Shown here one piece after another: positions 61,216-64,000 of a stretch of DNA of 64,000 nucleotides. This DNA is from Thiodiazotropha sp040793985. Lineage in GTDB: Bacteria; Pseudomonadota; Gammaproteobacteria; Chromatiales; Chromatiaceae. Position 1 is the stretch's first letter; every line of letters begins with the position of its first letter. The notes beneath the pieces were generated by a model. It searched no databases. It was not told the DNA's origin and saw only the letters and a list, made by a program, of their open reading frames with translations. The stretch is from contig JBFNJI010000003.1 in the NCBI GenBank assembly GCA_040793985.1, forward strand, positions 248,001 to 312,000. Direction: 5' to 3'. Both the position numbers and the translations under genes were made by a program.

Positions 61216-63819
61216 ATGCTCCAAGCCTATCGTCAGCACGTCGAAGAACGCGCCAAACAGGGAATCCCTCCGCTGCCGCTGGACGCGCAGCAGGTCGCCG
61301 ATCTGGTGGAGCTGTTGAAAAACCCACCTGCAGGCGAGGAGGAGAGCCTGCTCGACCTCATCACCAACCAGGTACCGCCGGGGGTTGACGATGCCGCCTA
61401 TGTGAAGGCGGGATTCCTCGCGGCGGTGGCCAAGGGCGAGACCGAGAGTCCGCTGGTCGACAAGCGCAAGGCGGTGGAGCTCCTCGGCACCATGCTGGGT
61501 GGCTACAATATCCAGCCCCTGATCGATCTGATGGACGACGCCGAGCTGGGTGGGCTGGCGGCGGAACAGCTGAAATTCACCCTGCTGATGTTCGACGCCT
61601 TCCACGATGTAAAGGAGAAGGCCGACGCCGGCAGCGCCAACGCCAAGGCGGTGATGGAGTCCTGGGCCGATGCCGAGTGGTTCAAGCGCAAACCCGATGT
61701 GCCGGCGGAGATCAAGCTCACCGTCTTCAAGGTCACCGGCGAGACCAACACCGACGACCTGTCGCCGGCTCAGGATGCCTGGTCCCGTCCCGACATCCCG
61801 CTGCACGCCCTGGCGATGCTGAAGAACGAGCGTGACGGTATCAATCCGGACGAGCAGGGCAAGGTGGGCCCCATCTCACACCTCGAATCACTCAAGCAGA
61901 AGGGTCTGCCCCTGGCCTATGTGGGTGACGTGGTGGGTACCGGCTCCTCGCGAAAGTCGGCCACCAACTCGGTACTCTGGCATATGGGGGAGGACATCCC
62001 CTTCGTACCCAACAAGCGCCAGGGCGGTGTGGTGCTGGGTGGCAAGATCGCGCCGATCTTCTTCAATACCGTCGAGGACTCGGGCGCGCTGCCCATCGAG
62101 TGCCCGGTGGAGAAGCTCACCATGGGTGACGTGATCGTGGTCAAGCCCTACGAGGGCAAAATAGAAACCGAATCCGGCGAGGTGCTCTCCGAGTTCTCCC
62201 TCAAGACCGAGGTGCTGCTGGATGAGGCGAAGGCAGGCGGTCGTATTCCCCTGATCATCGGCCGCTCCCTCACCGAGCGGGCGCGTGAGGTCCTGGGCCT
62301 GGGTGCCACTGACACATTCCGCCGCCCGGTCGATCCGGAAGACTCCGGCAAGGGCTTCACCCTGGCGCAGAAGATGGTCGGCCAGGCCTGCGGCGTCGAC
62401 GGCATCCGCCCCGGTACCTATTGCGAGCCGCGCATGAGCACGGTCGGTTCCCAGGACACCACCGGTCCCATGACCCGGGACGAGCTGAAAGAGCTGGCCT
62501 GTCTCGGCTTCTCCGCCGATCTGGTGATGCAGTCCTTCTGTCACACCGCCGCCTATCCCAAGCCGGTGGATATCAACACCCAGCACACCCTGCCGGACTT
62601 CATCCAGAACCGGGGCGGCGTCTCCCTGCGGCCCGGTGACGGCATCATCCACTCCTGGCTCAACCGCATGCTGCTGCCGGATCAGGTGGGCACCGGCGGC
62701 GACTCCCACACCCGTTTCCCGCTGGGTATCTCTTTCCCCGCCGGTTCCGGACTGGTCGCCTTCGGCGCCGCCCTGGGCGTGATCCCCCTGGATATGCCGG
62801 AATCGGTACTGGTGAAGTTCACCGGCGAGATGCAGCCCGGTATCACCCTGCGTGATCTGGTCAACGCCATTCCCTACGCGGCGCTGCAGCGGGGTTTGCT
62901 GACGGTGGAGAAGAAGGGCAAGAAGAATATCTACAACGGCCGCATCCTGGAGATCCAGGGGCTGCCCGATCTGACCGTGGAGCAGGCCTTCGAGCTCTCC
63001 GATGCCTCGGCCGAGCGTTCCGCCGGCGGTTGTACCATTGAGCTGTCGGAAGAGTCTGTCGCCGAATACCTGCGCTCCAACATCACCATGTTGCGCTGGA
63101 TGATCGACAACGGCTATGAGGACGCCCGTACCCTGGAGCGTCGCGCCCGGGCGATGGAAGAGTGGCTGGAGAACCCGAGCCTGATGCGCGCCGATGCGGA
63201 TGCGGAGTATGCGGAAGTCATCGAGATCAACATGTCCGAGATCAAAGAGCCTCTGCTGGCATGCCCCAACGATCCGGATGATGTCAAACCCCTGTCGGAG
63301 ATCGCCGGCACCAAGATCGACGAGGTCTTCATCGGCTCCTGCATGACCAACATCGGTCACTTCCGCGCCACTGCCAAGCTGCTGGAGGCCTCGGGCGAGT
63401 CCATCCCGACCCGCCTCTGGCTGGCGCCGCCCACCAAGATGGATGAGCAGCAGTTGATGGAGGAGGGCGTCTACAACATCTACGCCAGCGCCGGCGCCCG
63501 TACCGAGATGCCCGGCTGCTCCCTCTGCATGGGCAACCAGGCGCGTATCGCGGCGGGTTCCACGGCGGTCTCGACTTCCACGCGTAACTTTCCCAACCGC
63601 CTGGGACAGGGCGCCGATGTCTTCCTCTCCTCGGCGGAGCTGGCCGCGGTGGCCGCCGTCATGGGCAAGCTGCCCACGGTGGAGGAGTACATGGCCTACG
63701 CCACCAAGATCGACTCCATGGCGCCGGAGATCTACAAGTACCTCAACTTCGACAAGATGGATGAGTATGTGGAATCGGCCCAGCGGGGGCAGGAGATCGC
63801 GGTCAAGCTGATCGCTTGA
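61216..63819 (+). CDS. acnB: Aconitate hydratase B
   Basis: 867 residues (E. coli AcnB 865). Isomerises citrate and isocitrate in the TCA cycle. The N-terminal HEAT-like domain starts MLQAYRQHVEERAKQGIPPL, a swivel domain follows, and the catalytic domains show GTYCEPRMSTVGSQDTTGPM, CHTAAYPKP, GTGGDSHTRFP and the cluster ligands GSCMTNIGHFRA and CSLCMGNQARI. GAGG lies seven bases before the ATG at 61216. The in-frame start at 61108 would add 36 unrelated residues. Confidence 0.98.
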   Translation: MLQAYRQHVEERAKQGIPPLPLDAQQVADLVELLKNPPAGEEESLLDLITNQVPPGVDDAAYVKAGFLAAVAKGETESPLVDKRKAVELLGTMLGGYNIQPLIDLMDDAELGGLAAEQLKFTLLMFDAFHDVKEKADAGSANAKAVMESWADAEWFKRKPDVPAEIKLTVFKVTGETNTDDLSPAQDAWSRPDIPLHALAMLKNERDGINPDEQGKVGPISHLESLKQKGLPLAYVGDVVGTGSSRKSATNSVLWHMGEDIPFVPNKRQGGVVLGGKIAPIFFNTVEDSGALPIECPVEKLTMGDVIVVKPYEGKIETESGEVLSEFSLKTEVLLDEAKAGGRIPLIIGRSLTERAREVLGLGATDTFRRPVDPEDSGKGFTLAQKMVGQACGVDGIRPGTYCEPRMSTVGSQDTTGPMTRDELKELACLGFSADLVMQSFCHTAAYPKPVDINTQHTLPDFIQNRGGVSLRPGDGIIHSWLNRMLLPDQVGTGGDSHTRFPLGISFPAGSGLVAFGAALGVIPLDMPESVLVKFTGEMQPGITLRDLVNAIPYAALQRGLLTVEKKGKKNIYNGRILEIQGLPDLTVEQAFELSDASAERSAGGCTIELSEESVAEYLRSNITMLRWMIDNGYEDARTLERRARAMEEWLENPSLMRADADAEYAEVIEINMSEIKEPLLACPNDPDDVKPLSEIAGTKIDEVFIGSCMTNIGHFRATAKLLEASGESIPTRLWLAPPTKMDEQQLMEEGVYNIYASAGARTEMPGCSLCMGNQARIAAGSTAVSTSTRNFPNRLGQGADVFLSSAELAAVAAVMGKLPTVEEYMAYATKIDSMAPEIYKYLNFDKMDEYVESAQRGQEIAVKLIA

Positions 63820-63828
63820 TGATTAAGC

Positions 63829-63856
63829 CAGACCGGGGGGATTCGCCTCCGGTCTG
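63829..63856 (+). terminator. Hairpin after acnB
   Basis: CAGACCGG...CCGGTCTG form an 8-base stem ten bases after the stop. There is no T run, so it may be a stabilising or Rho-assisted structure. Confidence 0.4.
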
Positions 63857-64000
63857 TGTCGGCTAGGACAGGCGTGCGGATCCTCATTGACGATCACAAG
63901 GCGACTCGATGGCTGGTAGTGTTTTTCAACGATTTTTTTCGGTATTTATACTATGATAAGGAATTCTTATATATTGCTGGCAAAGCGCGCCGGCTCACGT

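Noticed and set aside
61888..63360. Long minus-strand open frame (490 codons) opposite acnB
   Set aside because: Antisense shadow of a high-G+C housekeeping gene with no protein-like features.

Overview
The window is a gammaproteobacterial chromosome segment. Its two edges are housekeeping: guaB-guaA on the left; tadA, pldA, mltF, tRNA-Ser and acnB on the right. Many gammaproteobacteria, Pseudomonas for example, have guaB-guaA followed closely by tadA and mltF. Here about 51 kb of accessory DNA separates guaA from tadA. The gene style (many c-di-GMP enzymes and chemoreceptors, a CcoG/NapH-like ferredoxin, cytochrome P460, rhodanese) would fit a marine or sediment sulfur-oxidising lineage of the Chromatiales/Sedimenticola/Thiodiazotropha kind. 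That placement is inference, not demonstrated.

The accessory DNA appears to have been built by repeated events at the guaA 3' end. Besides the intact guaA (1375-2952), decayed guaA pieces lie at about 4484, 17507, 32372 and 34741. They divide the left 32 kb into modules: (a) a small Fic cassette between two copies of the guaA tail; (b) an MCP fragment, a polyferredoxin with an FNR-like site, an IS91-family remnant, two A+T-rich ankyrin/WG-repeat lipoproteins, a rhodanese, a PAS sensor, a porin and a divergent Ppx/GppA protein; (c) an unknown disrupted gene, a cholera/pertussis-type ADP-ribosyltransferase-like protein, a DUF47-PiT phosphate uptake pair, a P-loop protein and a phospho-signalling group; (d) an HBM chemoreceptor between two guaA pieces.

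The best candidate for an undescribed system is 23.8-32.4 kb. It holds two paralogous 485-residue proteins that join an FHA-like region to a PPP-type phosphatase, a GHKL ATPase-like protein, a third and divergent PPP phosphatase, a P-loop protein, and a membrane HBM/HAMP sensor with no recognisable output domain. A diverged repeat of about 175 bp precedes two of these genes. The set sits directly behind phosphate transport genes. No Hanks-type kinase is visible.

From 35 to 54 kb come two secreted spondin-domain proteins, a cytochrome P460-DUF2024-MarR cluster whose MarR has a four-cysteine tail, three large c-di-GMP proteins (two with ABC-type periplasmic sensor domains), a sulfotransferase, a PhzF protein and a DUF364 protein. 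Conserved gene order resumes at tadA (54035). The right end has pldA, mltF, tRNA-Ser(CGA), a DUF2189 membrane protein, a YdjM-family protein, TetR and LysR regulators, and acnB.
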